Made by a program: the position numbers and the translations under genes. The notes under the pieces were generated by a model. It worked only from the letters and a program-made list of their open reading frames with translations, had not been told where the DNA came from and searched no databases. From Planotetraspora silvatica (GTDB lineage: Bacteria > Actinomycetota > Actinomycetes > Streptosporangiales > Streptosporangiaceae), in contig NZ_BOOQ01000013.1 in the NCBI RefSeq assembly GCF_016863315.1, positions 232,340 to 296,339 on the forward strand: a DNA stretch of 64,000 nucleotides. Reading direction: 5' to 3'. Below, piece after piece: positions 8,964 through 16,126 of the stretch (the first letter of the stretch is position 1; every line of letters starts with the position of its first letter).

Positions 8964-11087
8964 TCAACTACCAGGTCGGAGGTGACCCGCGGCGAGCCCT
9001 TCCACCCCCAGCCGCACGAGCGCCTCCCCCGCCGCGGCCGCCTCCCGCAGACCGTCCTCCAGGGAGAGAAGCCGCCGGAAGGCCTGGCCGTACCGGGTCT
9101 GTTCGGCGAGGGGCAGGCGCGGCACCCGCGCCCGTCGTGCGTCGACGCGGCTGGACCCGAGGTGCGGCCGCCCGGCGGTGGCGAACCTGAGGAACCCGGC
9201 GAGGAACTCCGGGTCGATTCGCGTGCGATCCACCCGGTAGAGCGCGAGCTGGGGGCCCAGCACGGCTCCTCCATCGCCGATCACCCGTGCCGTGACGGCG
9301 GAGCCCACCACGTCGCCGTCGGCGATCGTCACCAGGCCGTCCTCCGGGGCGGCCCAGCCCGTGGGCGGGCCGCCGCTCGCCAGATCGTCGGCCGTGAGCA
9401 CGGGGAAGGCGCCCTCCCGGTCGCCGTCCGGGTCGGCCGCCTTCAACGTCGAGTGCCGTACGGTCACCAGACCGGCCCTGACCAACTCGGCGAGTGTCGT
9501 AGGCGGCGAGTCCCATCCGGCCGGGGCGTCGCCGGGCACGTCCAGATCGCCCAGGCCCTCGGTCACCGCGGCCACGAGCGCCTCCGCGACGTCTCTGAAA
9601 CGGCCGCGGGCCGAGGGGAAGCCGCTCGCGTCGCCTCGCGAGGCGAGGTGCCGCGCGGGGCTGAGGTCGACCTCGTCGTCGAGGAGGTCGACGATCCCGA
9701 CCGCACGACTCTCGCCCGGCGGCTCGGCCCCGGCCAGGTAGGCGTCCCAGGCGGGCTCCACGAGCGACAGGTCGTCGCCCGCCATCGTCAGCAGGATGGT
9801 CGCGGGTTGCCGCTCGCCGGGTTCGGGACGGCGCAGCAGCCACAGGTCGGGGCCGCCCGCGGCCAGGGAGAAGACGGCGCGCACGGCGCCGGCGCGCAAC
9901 AAGTTGGCCCGGATGCGCCTGCCCGAGCGGCGGCTCGCGGCGGCCGCGGGCATCAGGACGGCCACCAGGCCGCCGGGCCGGACGTGGGCGAGGCAGTGCT
10001 GCACCCAGGCGAGCTCGGACTCACCGCGCGGCGGCATGCCGTACGTCCAGCGCGGATCGCCCACCAGGTCCTCGTGACCCCACGCCCGCTCGTTGAACGG
10101 CGGATCGCAGACGACGGCGTCGGCGCCCCCCTCGGGGAAGCCGTCGTCCCTGAGGGAGTCCCCCGCGACGATCCGCGCACGCTCCCCGCGCAGCAGCAGC
10201 CGCAGTGTGGCGAGCAGCGCCACCGTCTCCCCCGCGTCCTGGCCCAGAAGCTCTGTGACGCGCTGGGGCTCACGGGCCTCGTGAGTCTCCTGTACGGCTT
10301 CGCCCAGTGCCATGGCGCCGGGGCCGGGCACCGTGGGATCCTGGCTCCGCGGCCGGGGTTCCTGGCCGGGCAGAGTGCGGTCCCCAGGCGCGACAGGCTC
10401 GTCCACCGGCTCACCGCCGGACGGCGCGGCGTCGCTCCGTCCCCGCCTCGCCCCCTTGACCGCGAGGAGAAGAGTGCCCATGCCGCAGGCCGGGTCGAGA
10501 ACCGATCCCCCCTCGGAGCAGGCCAGCCGGGCCATCAGCTCCGCCACGTCCGCCCGTGTGACCGAGAGCCGGCGGCTGTGGGCCTCCACGTAGCGCTCGC
10601 AGAGGAGCTCGAAGGCCGTGGCGGGCCCATGCGCGGCGGCCAGTTCCGTGAGCGGTCCGATCAGCCCGGCGTCCAGGCTGCTGCGCGCTTCGGGTCCGGC
10701 CGGCAGGTCGGGGGTCGCGGCGGCGACGGCGGCGGCCAGCCGTACGGGCAGGTCGGGACCCGCGGCGAGCCGACGGAGGCCGTCGGGGTCCCGGAGCGTG
10801 TAGAGCAGGAACGCCCCCATGCGGCCGAGCAGGTCCCCCAGGTGCAGGTCGTCGGCCGACATCCTGAGCCGCTGCCATACTCTGTCGGCGACGGACACCT
10901 CGAATGTCTTGCCGTTACGCCTGAGCCAGGCCTCGACCTCCGGCAGGGCGAACAGCGGGCTGGAGGTCGTCCCGCCGACGGGCTCGGGGAAGTCGTCGTA
11001 GCGGCGGCGCCAGTTGCTCACCGCAGCCCGCCCGACGTCGGCCATCCGCGCGATGTCACCCGCGTTAACCGTCTCATCGAGGCTCAT
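8964..11087 (-). CDS. HTH-containing N6-adenine DNA methyltransferase; module 1
   Basis: A 707-residue protein. The N-terminus is a helix-turn-helix (DIARMADVGRAAVSNWRRRY, residues 11-30). A gamma-type N6 methyltransferase core follows, with motif I VLDPACGMGTLL (197-208) and motif IV DPPF (328-331). The C-terminal half resembles a type I specificity subunit: LTADDLASGGPPTG, DGDVVGSAVTARVIG, GAVLGPQLALYRVD and VPRLPLAEQTRYGQAFRR. About 67 Pro/Glu/Arg-rich residues (211-277) are inserted just after motif I and are absent from the paralogue at 48450-50363. ATG 11087 is preferred because it sits just after a good promoter and appears leaderless; TTG 11123 is possible. No restriction nuclease is adjacent. 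Likely methylates DNA and may regulate its own locus. Confidence 0.85.
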   Translation of the reverse strand: MSLDETVNAGDIARMADVGRAAVSNWRRRYDDFPEPVGGTTSSPLFALPEVEAWLRRNGKTFEVSVADRVWQRLRMSADDLHLGDLLGRMGAFLLYTLRDPDGLRRLAAGPDLPVRLAAAVAAATPDLPAGPEARSSLDAGLIGPLTELAAAHGPATAFELLCERYVEAHSRRLSVTRADVAELMARLACSEGGSVLDPACGMGTLLLAVKGARRGRSDAAPSGGEPVDEPVAPGDRTLPGQEPRPRSQDPTVPGPGAMALGEAVQETHEAREPQRVTELLGQDAGETVALLATLRLLLRGERARIVAGDSLRDDGFPEGGADAVVCDPPFNERAWGHEDLVGDPRWTYGMPPRGESELAWVQHCLAHVRPGGLVAVLMPAAAASRRSGRRIRANLLRAGAVRAVFSLAAGGPDLWLLRRPEPGERQPATILLTMAGDDLSLVEPAWDAYLAGAEPPGESRAVGIVDLLDDEVDLSPARHLASRGDASGFPSARGRFRDVAEALVAAVTEGLGDLDVPGDAPAGWDSPPTTLAELVRAGLVTVRHSTLKAADPDGDREGAFPVLTADDLASGGPPTGWAAPEDGLVTIADGDVVGSAVTARVIGDGGAVLGPQLALYRVDRTRIDPEFLAGFLRFATAGRPHLGSSRVDARRARVPRLPLAEQTRYGQAFRRLLSLEDGLREAAAAGEALVRLGVEGLAAGHLRPGS

Positions 11088-11098
11088 ACGGCCCAGAA

Positions 11099-11127
11099 TA
11101 TCTACGCTTGTGAAGTGATTCAACCAA
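11099..11127 (-). promoter_or_regulatory. Predicted sigma-70-type promoter of methyltransferase module 1
   Basis: On the minus strand, TTGGTT (11127-11122) and TAGATA (11104-11099) are spaced 17 bp. The expected transcription start is only a few bases before ATG 11087, so the mRNA would be nearly leaderless. This fits the absence of a Shine-Dalgarno there. It overlaps the divergent PP2C promoter. Confidence 0.5.
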
Positions 11128-11136
11128 TGATTTACT
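11108..11136 (+). promoter_or_regulatory. Predicted sigma-70-type promoter of PP2C gene
   Basis: TTGTGA (11108-11113) and TTTACT (11131-11136) are spaced 17 bp on the plus strand. The predicted start falls at or next to ATG 11144, which lacks a Shine-Dalgarno, so a leaderless transcript is likely. The -35 box of the opposing methyltransferase promoter lies inside this spacer. Confidence 0.45.
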
Positions 11137-11143
11137 CGAAACC

Positions 11144-11905
11144 ATGACGCACAACCGCATTCGGTATGCCGCGGGATCGGACATCGGGCGGTCCCGGACG
11201 AAGAACGAGGACTCGGTGTACGCGAGCGAGCACCTGCTCGCCATCGCCGACGGCATGGGCGGGCACGGCCACGGGGACGTCGCCAGCGCGGCGGCCATCG
11301 AGGCGCTGTCCGCCGTCGACGGCGGCGCTCCGCCCGAGGACCTCATCACCACGCTGGAGAGCGGCGTGCGCGAAGCGGCCCGCAGGCTCAGCGAACTGGC
11401 CGAGCACGATCCCACGCTGGAGCGGATGGGAACCACGATCACCGCGATGTTGTGGGACGGCGAGAGCCGGTTCGCGGTGGCGCACGTCGGCGACTCCCGG
11501 GCGTACATGTTGCGGGACGGCGGTCTCTACCAGATCACCCGCGATCACACCCTCGTGCAGTCGCTGGTCGACGACGGGCACATGAGCCCCGACCAGGCGG
11601 CCAAGCATCCGAACCGGTCACTGCTGTTGCGTGCGCTGGAGACGAGCGGCCTGGCCGACCCCGACCTGTCCCTGCGCGACGCGCATCCGGGAGACCGTTA
11701 TCTGCTCTGCTCGGACGGGCTGACCGCCGTGCTGGAGCCGGAGACGCTTCACCAGGTGCTGACCGCGATCGACGAGCCCGCCGAGGCCGTCCGCCGCCTG
11801 ATCGAGCTCGCCAACGAGGGGGGCGGGCCCGACAACATCACGTGCATCGTCGCCGACGTCGCCTTCGACAACCAGAACGGCGACGGCCCGCAGCCCACCC
11901 CGTGA
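11144..11905 (+). CDS. PP2C-family Ser/Thr protein phosphatase
   Basis: A 253-residue metal-dependent phosphatase of the PrpC/PstP type with no membrane anchor. The metal-binding and catalytic motifs are complete: GSDIGRSRTKNEDSVYA, DGMGGHGHGDVAS, HVGDSRAYM, LLCSDGLT and the terminal GGPDNITCIV. It is divergent from the methyltransferase-kinase pair, with only 56 bp between the start codons. It is therefore the natural candidate to reverse phosphorylation by the kinase at 8032-8922. No phosphatase is found next to the second methyltransferase-kinase pair, so one enzyme may serve both. Reversal of that specific kinase is inference from position. Confidence 0.92.
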   Translation: MTHNRIRYAAGSDIGRSRTKNEDSVYASEHLLAIADGMGGHGHGDVASAAAIEALSAVDGGAPPEDLITTLESGVREAARRLSELAEHDPTLERMGTTITAMLWDGESRFAVAHVGDSRAYMLRDGGLYQITRDHTLVQSLVDDGHMSPDQAAKHPNRSLLLRALETSGLADPDLSLRDAHPGDRYLLCSDGLTAVLEPETLHQVLTAIDEPAEAVRRLIELANEGGGPDNITCIVADVAFDNQNGDGPQPTP

Positions 11906-11956
11906 TCAGCTCTGCGTGATCAGCGCTGTGTGAGCAGCTCTGCGTGCACCCGCGAT

Positions 11957-11984
11957 GTACGGCCGGCCCCGGCGGCGGCCGTAC
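11957..11984 (+). terminator. Hairpin downstream of PP2C gene
   Basis: GTACGGCCG (11957-11965) and CGGCCGTAC (11976-11984) form a perfect 9-bp stem with a 10-nt loop, about 50 bp after the PP2C stop. There is no U-tract, as is usual in high-GC actinomycetes. The stretch just before it contains imperfect copies of GTGATCAGC and AGCTCTGCGTG. Confidence 0.55.
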
Positions 11985-12040
11985 GAGCGAGTGCACCTTC
12001 GCCTGGCCGTTTCACCCGTGCAGTTTTGCCCCTATTTTGT

Positions 12041-12069
12041 CATTGATCCGTTACTTTCAGTAATCAATG
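12041..12069. promoter_or_regulatory. AT-rich imperfect palindrome upstream of DUF7144 gene
   Basis: Nested inverted repeats: outer arms CATTGA/TCAATG (12041-12046 and 12064-12069) and inner arms TTACT/AGTAA (12051-12055 and 12059-12063) around TTC. The element stands out as AT-rich in this GC-rich DNA and lies about 70 bp upstream of ATG 12137. It could be an operator overlapping the promoter, or a leader hairpin. Confidence 0.4.
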
Positions 12070-12136
12070 CGGAATATCACCGCATTAAGGGATCTCGCCA
12101 ATTCGGGGGCACGATCACCGGGCGGAGGGAGTGCAC

Positions 12137-12541
12137 ATGCTCGGCACCTGGGCGTCGGAGAGGAAGACCGCGCGGTCCGGCTGGCTGGACTTCGCCTCCG
12201 TCCTGACCTTGCTGGTGGGCGTCTACAACGTGATCGAAGGCCTGACCGCGCTGATCCGGCCCGAGTACTTCCTGGTGACGACTGAGAAGATCCTGGTCTT
12301 CAACTTCGCCGCATGGGGATGGATCATGCTGCTCCTCGGCCTCGTGCAGATCGCCGTGGGCCTGGGCATCGCCGTCGGCCGGCCGTGGGCGAGGATGGCC
12401 GGCATCGCCCTCGCGTTCCTCATCGCCATCGTGCACCTGGCCTTCCTCTCGGCCTATCCCGTGTGGTCCATCGTCTCCATCGCTATGTGCGTGCTCGTCA
12501 TCTATGGCCTGATCGTGGCGCCGAGGAACGCCACGGCCTGA
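12137..12541 (+). CDS. DUF7144 family membrane protein
   Basis: A 134-residue integral membrane protein with four hydrophobic segments. The family pattern is visible: a W-L-x-F-A segment leading into VGVYNVIEGLTALIRPEYF, then WGWIMLLLGLVQIAVGLGI and GRPWARMAGIALAFL. ATG 12137 is preferred over GTG 12131 because GGAGGGA ends seven bases before it. Such proteins are common in actinomycetes and have no known function. It is transcribed toward a convergent regulator and has an AT-rich palindrome in its upstream region. Confidence 0.8.
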   Translation: MLGTWASERKTARSGWLDFASVLTLLVGVYNVIEGLTALIRPEYFLVTTEKILVFNFAAWGWIMLLLGLVQIAVGLGIAVGRPWARMAGIALAFLIAIVHLAFLSAYPVWSIVSIAMCVLVIYGLIVAPRNATA

Positions 12542-12575
12542 GGCCGCGCGGACCCCGCAGGCCCGGCCTCCCCGC

Positions 12576-13145
12576 TCACGTGTTGCGGGCGCGGAAGGCG
12601 GCGGTCTTGACACGGTTCTGGCACGCGGTCGAGCAGAACCTGCGCGTCCCGTTGCGCGAGACGTCGACGTAGACCCGGTCGCAGTGCGGCGCCGTACAGA
12701 CCCCGAGCCTGTCGAACAGGTCGCCGCCCAGCACGACGGCGAGCGCCGTCGCGCAACTCGCCGCCCAGTCGCCGGCGCGGGTGCCGCCGGTCCCGTGGAA
12801 GTGCAGGTGCCAGGGCTCACCGTCGTGCCGGTCGAGATGCGGGCGGGCGTCCGTCTCCTTCAGCAGCGTGTTGACCTGCCGCGCGGCCTCGTCCGCGTCG
12901 CCGCGCGCCACGGACTCGAAGACCACGCGCAGCGCCGCCGCGACGTCGGTCAGTTCGGCCGCCTCCTCGGCGGTCACCTCGGCGTAATGCCGCCCGCCGA
13001 TCCGCAGGGCCTGCGTGGCGGCGGCCGCCTGCTCCTCGCCGCCCGGCGCGAGGTGGGGCCTGCCGCGGGCCTCGCCGGCGGTCAGCGCGTTGACCAGCCC
13101 GACGGCGACCGCCACGACGCCATCGGTGTGACTGTTGAAGTTCAC
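12576..13145 (-). CDS. CGNR zinc-finger (ABATE-type) transcriptional regulator
   Basis: A 189-residue predicted regulator. The N-terminal part is the stress-sensing ABATE-like domain (FNSHTDGVVAVAVGLVNALT). The C-terminal part holds the CGNR zinc finger: C-x4-C in VCTAPHCDRVYVDVSRNG, then FCSTACQNRVKTAAFRAR, with CQNR replacing the usual CGNR. The start is GTG 13145, with only a weak ribosome-binding site. It is divergent from a SAM-dependent methyltransferase gene across 72 bp. Regulators of this class commonly control a divergent neighbour, so the methyltransferase is the likely target; this is inference. Confidence 0.85.
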   Translation of the reverse strand: MNFNSHTDGVVAVAVGLVNALTAGEARGRPHLAPGGEEQAAAATQALRIGGRHYAEVTAEEAAELTDVAAALRVVFESVARGDADEAARQVNTLLKETDARPHLDRHDGEPWHLHFHGTGGTRAGDWAASCATALAVVLGGDLFDRLGVCTAPHCDRVYVDVSRNGTRRFCSTACQNRVKTAAFRARNT

Positions 13146-13217
13146 TTGACCAGTTACCGACTCTCGCTCTATGTTGTGACTGCCAAAAGCATATAAGACA
13201 GTTACAAGGAGAACGGC
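13146..13217. promoter_or_regulatory. Divergent promoter region between CGNR regulator and methyltransferase
   Basis: This 72-bp AT-rich interval carries two direct copies of CAGTTAC (near 13152 and 13197) and a TATAAG box before the methyltransferase start. It is the likely site of control by the adjacent CGNR regulator. Confidence 0.4.
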
Positions 13218-13991
13218 ATGCTGACCTTCGACGTGGCACGGGACTGGATCGACCGCTGGGACCGCCAGCAGGAGGGCTACCTCCCCGACCGCGAGGAGAG
13301 GTTCACCGCGCTGATCGACGCCGTCGAGGCGGGGATCGGCCGGCCCGACCCGCTGGTGATCGACCTCGGATGCGGCCCTGGCTCCCTGTCGGCCCGGTTG
13401 CTTCACCGCCTTCCCCAGGCCACCGTCGTCGCCGTCGACACCGACCCGCTGCTGCTGTCGCTCGGCCGGGCGCGTTACGGCGGCACCACCGGGCTGCGCT
13501 TCGCCGACCTCGACCTGCGGACACCGGGATGGACCGCGGGCCTGGGGCTCGATCGCCCCGCGGACGTCGCCGTGAGCACGACGGCGCTGCACTGGCTGCC
13601 CGAACATCACCTGCGCACCGTTTACCGGGAACTCGCCGGCGTCCTGCGGCCGGGCGGCCTGTTCCTCAACGGCGACCATCTCGGCGTCGACGACACGACT
13701 CCCGGCATCGGCCGGCTCGAGGTCGCGGTCCACCAAATGGAGGAGCGACGGCGCTTCGCCGAGGGACGCCCCGAGGACTGGCGGCAGTGGTGGGACGCGA
13801 TCGCCGCCGATCCCGCGCTGGCGGACGCCAACGCCGCCCGCGGCAGCCGGACCTCCGCCGCGAACCATGACGGATCGGAGTCCGCACACCTTTCCACCCA
13901 TGTGGGGGCGCTGCGGGAGGCGGGCTTCGGCGAGATCGGCACGCTGTGGCAGCGCGGCAACGACCGTCTGCTGTGCGCGATCCGGTCGTGA
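13218..13991 (+). CDS. Class I SAM-dependent methyltransferase
   Basis: A 257-residue small-molecule-type methyltransferase. Motif I is VIDLGCGPGSLSARLL (about residues 49-64), followed by the acidic strand VVAVDTDPLLL and the post-I segment ADVAVSTTALHWLPEHHL. ELAGVLRPGGLFLNGDH is the usual strand-5 region. It begins at ATG 13218 behind AAGGAGA. The substrate is unknown. It sits divergently from a CGNR regulator and 52 bp upstream of an acetate-kinase-like gene, which has its own ribosome-binding site. Confidence 0.88.
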   Translation: MLTFDVARDWIDRWDRQQEGYLPDREERFTALIDAVEAGIGRPDPLVIDLGCGPGSLSARLLHRLPQATVVAVDTDPLLLSLGRARYGGTTGLRFADLDLRTPGWTAGLGLDRPADVAVSTTALHWLPEHHLRTVYRELAGVLRPGGLFLNGDHLGVDDTTPGIGRLEVAVHQMEERRRFAEGRPEDWRQWWDAIAADPALADANAARGSRTSAANHDGSESAHLSTHVGALREAGFGEIGTLWQRGNDRLLCAIRS

Positions 13992-14043
13992 CCGCCCGGA
14001 GCTGAGCCGGTTTGCCGGGTGCTCCCCCGGGGAGACGGCACCT

Positions 14044-15165
14044 ATGACTCCGGTGGTCGTCCTCACGGTCAACGCCGGCTCCTTGAGCCTGCGACTCCAT
14101 CTGATCCGAGACGGTCGGGTGCTCCGCGTCGCGCACAGCGAGCACAGTCCCGACCCCGCGAAGGCAGAGCGCACGATCGCGGACTTCCTCGGCGGTTCGG
14201 GCGAGCAGGACGGCGGCCGGATGACCGTGGGGCTCGTCGGGCACCGGCTCGTGCACGGCGGCGACGCCGTGCTCGCTCCGGCGGTCGTCGACGACGGCGT
14301 GCTGAAGGCGGTACGCAGGTTCGCCGACCTGGCGCCGTTGCACGTGCCGCCCGCGTTGGCGCTCGTGGAGGCGGCCCGGCGCGTGCTCCCCTCGGTGCCG
14401 CATGTGTTGTGCCCGGACACGGCCTTCCACGCGGGGCTACCGGCGGCGGCCGCGACCTATCCCCTCCCTTCCGAGTGGCGCCGGCGGTACGGCCTGCGCA
14501 GGTTCGGCTTCCATGGGCTGTCCTACGCCCGTGCCACCGGCCGGGCGGCCGAGTTGCTCGGCCGCCCTGTCGGCGAGTTGCAGATGGTCGCCGCCCATCT
14601 CGGCGGCGGGTCGTCGGTGTGCGCGGTGCGGGAAGGACGCAGCGTGGACACCTCCATGGGCTTCACGCCGCTGGAGGGCGTGCCGATGAGCACGCGGTCG
14701 GGCAGCGTCGATCCGGGCATGCTGCTCTGGCTTCTCGCGGACTCGCGCCTGTCCCTCGATGAGCTCAGGGACGGCCTCGAGCACGGTTCCGGGCTGCTCG
14801 GGCTGTCGGACGGACTTTCCGGCGACACCCGCGAACTGGTCGCCTCTCCGGAACCCGCCGCCGCGCTGGCCCTGGAGGTGTTCGCCCACCGGGTCGGCAG
14901 GGAGATCGCGGCGGCCGCGACCAGCCTCGACCGGCTCGACGCGCTGGTCTTCACCGGCGAGATCGGCTGGGACCAGCCCGAGGTGCGCGACGCCGTGTGC
15001 CGCAGGCTCGCATTGCTCGGCCTCGAGTCGCCGGTCCGCGGGAACCTCGACGCCGACGGGTTCGTCAGCGCACCGGGCGCACGGGTACCCGTCGTGGTGG
15101 TCGAGACCCGTGAAGAATTGCAGGTCGCCCGCGAGGCACTGGCCGCAGTCGGACAGGCGCCCTGA
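14044..15165 (+). CDS. Acetate/propionate-family kinase
   Basis: A 373-residue ASKHA-fold kinase of the AckA family, interconverting an acyl phosphate and ADP with the carboxylate and ATP. Recognised blocks: LTVNAGSLSLRLHL, GHRLVHGGD, DTAFHAGLP, FGFHGLSYARA, AHLGGGSSV and VDTSMGFTPLEG with STRSGSVDPG. Core catalytic residues (Asn, Arg, Asp, both His and the TRSG Arg) are retained. Two conserved boxes deviate: HLGNG is HLGGG and FTGGIGEN is FTGEIGWD, and it is slightly short. ATG 14044 follows GGGGAGA. No phosphotransacetylase or phosphoketolase is adjacent, so the physiological acyl substrate is open. Confidence 0.82.
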   Translation: MTPVVVLTVNAGSLSLRLHLIRDGRVLRVAHSEHSPDPAKAERTIADFLGGSGEQDGGRMTVGLVGHRLVHGGDAVLAPAVVDDGVLKAVRRFADLAPLHVPPALALVEAARRVLPSVPHVLCPDTAFHAGLPAAAATYPLPSEWRRRYGLRRFGFHGLSYARATGRAAELLGRPVGELQMVAAHLGGGSSVCAVREGRSVDTSMGFTPLEGVPMSTRSGSVDPGMLLWLLADSRLSLDELRDGLEHGSGLLGLSDGLSGDTRELVASPEPAAALALEVFAHRVGREIAAAATSLDRLDALVFTGEIGWDQPEVRDAVCRRLALLGLESPVRGNLDADGFVSAPGARVPVVVVETREELQVAREALAAVGQAP

Positions 15166-15207
15166 CGTGAGGCGCGTCTGACACGCCAGCTCGTAGAATC
15201 CGCAAAT

Positions 15208-16011
15208 ATGCGCCTCTATACCGTTGATTCGTTCAGCGACCGGCCCTTCCGCGGCAATCCCGCCGGGGTATGTCTCCTCGACACCCCCGCGCCGGACGAG
15301 TGGATGCAGGCCGTCGCCGCCGAGATGCGCCACTCCGAGACGGCCTTCGTCCTCGACCAGGACGGCGGGCCGCGCTCTCTGCGCTGGTTCACGCCCACGG
15401 TCGAGGTCGCCCTCTGCGGGCACGCCACGCTCGCCACGGCCCACGTCCTGTACTCCCTCGGAGCCTCGGGACGGCTGGAGTTCTCCACCCTGAGCGGCGT
15501 CCTGACCACAGACCAGGCCGGCGACCAGGCAGGAGACGGTCTCATCACGATGGACTTCCCGGCCTCCCGGCCCACGGAGGCGCAGGCTCCCGAGGGCCTG
15601 GTGGAGTCCCTCGGGGTGAAACCCCTCTGGGTGGGGCGCAGTCAATTCGACTTCCTGGTGGAGGTCGAGAACGCCGATGTCGTACGGTCGCTGACGCCGG
15701 ATCTCGACCTGCTGAGCACCGTCGAGACCCGGGGCGTCATGGTGACCGCTCCCGGGGACGACGGGGAGGCCGACTTCGTCTCCCGTTTCTTCGGCCCCCG
15801 GGCGGGCGTCCCCGAGGACCCGGTCACCGGATCCGCCCACTGCGTGCTCTCGCCGTACTGGTCGGAGAGGTTCGGCCGCGACACCCTCGTCGGCGCGCAA
15901 CTCTCCGAGCGGGGCGGAATCGTGCGCACCACCCTGCGCGGGGACCGCGTCGAGCTCGCCGGCCGTGCCGTGACCATCTGGTCCGGCAATCTCACCGTCC
16001 CCCTGCCGTGA
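15208..16011 (+). CDS. PhzF-family isomerase/epimerase
   Basis: A 267-residue protein of the PhzF/DapF-like fold. The N-terminal signature is SFSDRPFRGNPAGVCLLD, with the catalytic-type Glu in MRHSETAFVL, CGHATLATAHVL, and the C-terminal EDPVTGSAHCVLSPYW. Family members are isomerases; PhzF itself acts in phenazine synthesis, but most genomic copies have unknown substrates and no phenazine genes are present here. It runs in the same direction as the acetate-kinase-like gene 42 bp upstream and converges on the CMD gene. Confidence 0.88.
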   Translation: MRLYTVDSFSDRPFRGNPAGVCLLDTPAPDEWMQAVAAEMRHSETAFVLDQDGGPRSLRWFTPTVEVALCGHATLATAHVLYSLGASGRLEFSTLSGVLTTDQAGDQAGDGLITMDFPASRPTEAQAPEGLVESLGVKPLWVGRSQFDFLVEVENADVVRSLTPDLDLLSTVETRGVMVTAPGDDGEADFVSRFFGPRAGVPEDPVTGSAHCVLSPYWSERFGRDTLVGAQLSERGGIVRTTLRGDRVELAGRAVTIWSGNLTVPLP

Positions 16012-16126
16012 TCATGCACAGGTTCGACGGCATCACCCCTGGCCTGCGCGAACATCGGGCGTGATCATGCACACATTCGGTGATCATGGCGCTGACCCGG
16101 CCATTCACACTTCGTGATCACGCATG
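16008..16126. repeat. Four GTGATCA-centred repeats between convergent genes
   Basis: GTGATCATGCACA occurs at 16008-16020 and 16061-16073, GTGATCATGG at 16080-16089 and GTGATCACGCATG at 16114-16126. The first and last copies overlap the ends of the PhzF and CMD reading frames. GTGATCAC is itself palindromic. Possible roles are protein binding or transcript ending between convergent genes; none is shown. Confidence 0.5.

Noticed and set aside
8964..11087. Complete restriction-modification, Pgl or BREX system
   Set aside because: There is no HsdR-type helicase-nuclease, PglZ, PglY/BrxC or BrxL-like gene beside either methyltransferase.
15208..16011. Phenazine biosynthesis locus suggested by PhzF
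   Set aside because: No other phz gene is present; PhzF homologues are widespread and mostly unrelated to phenazines.
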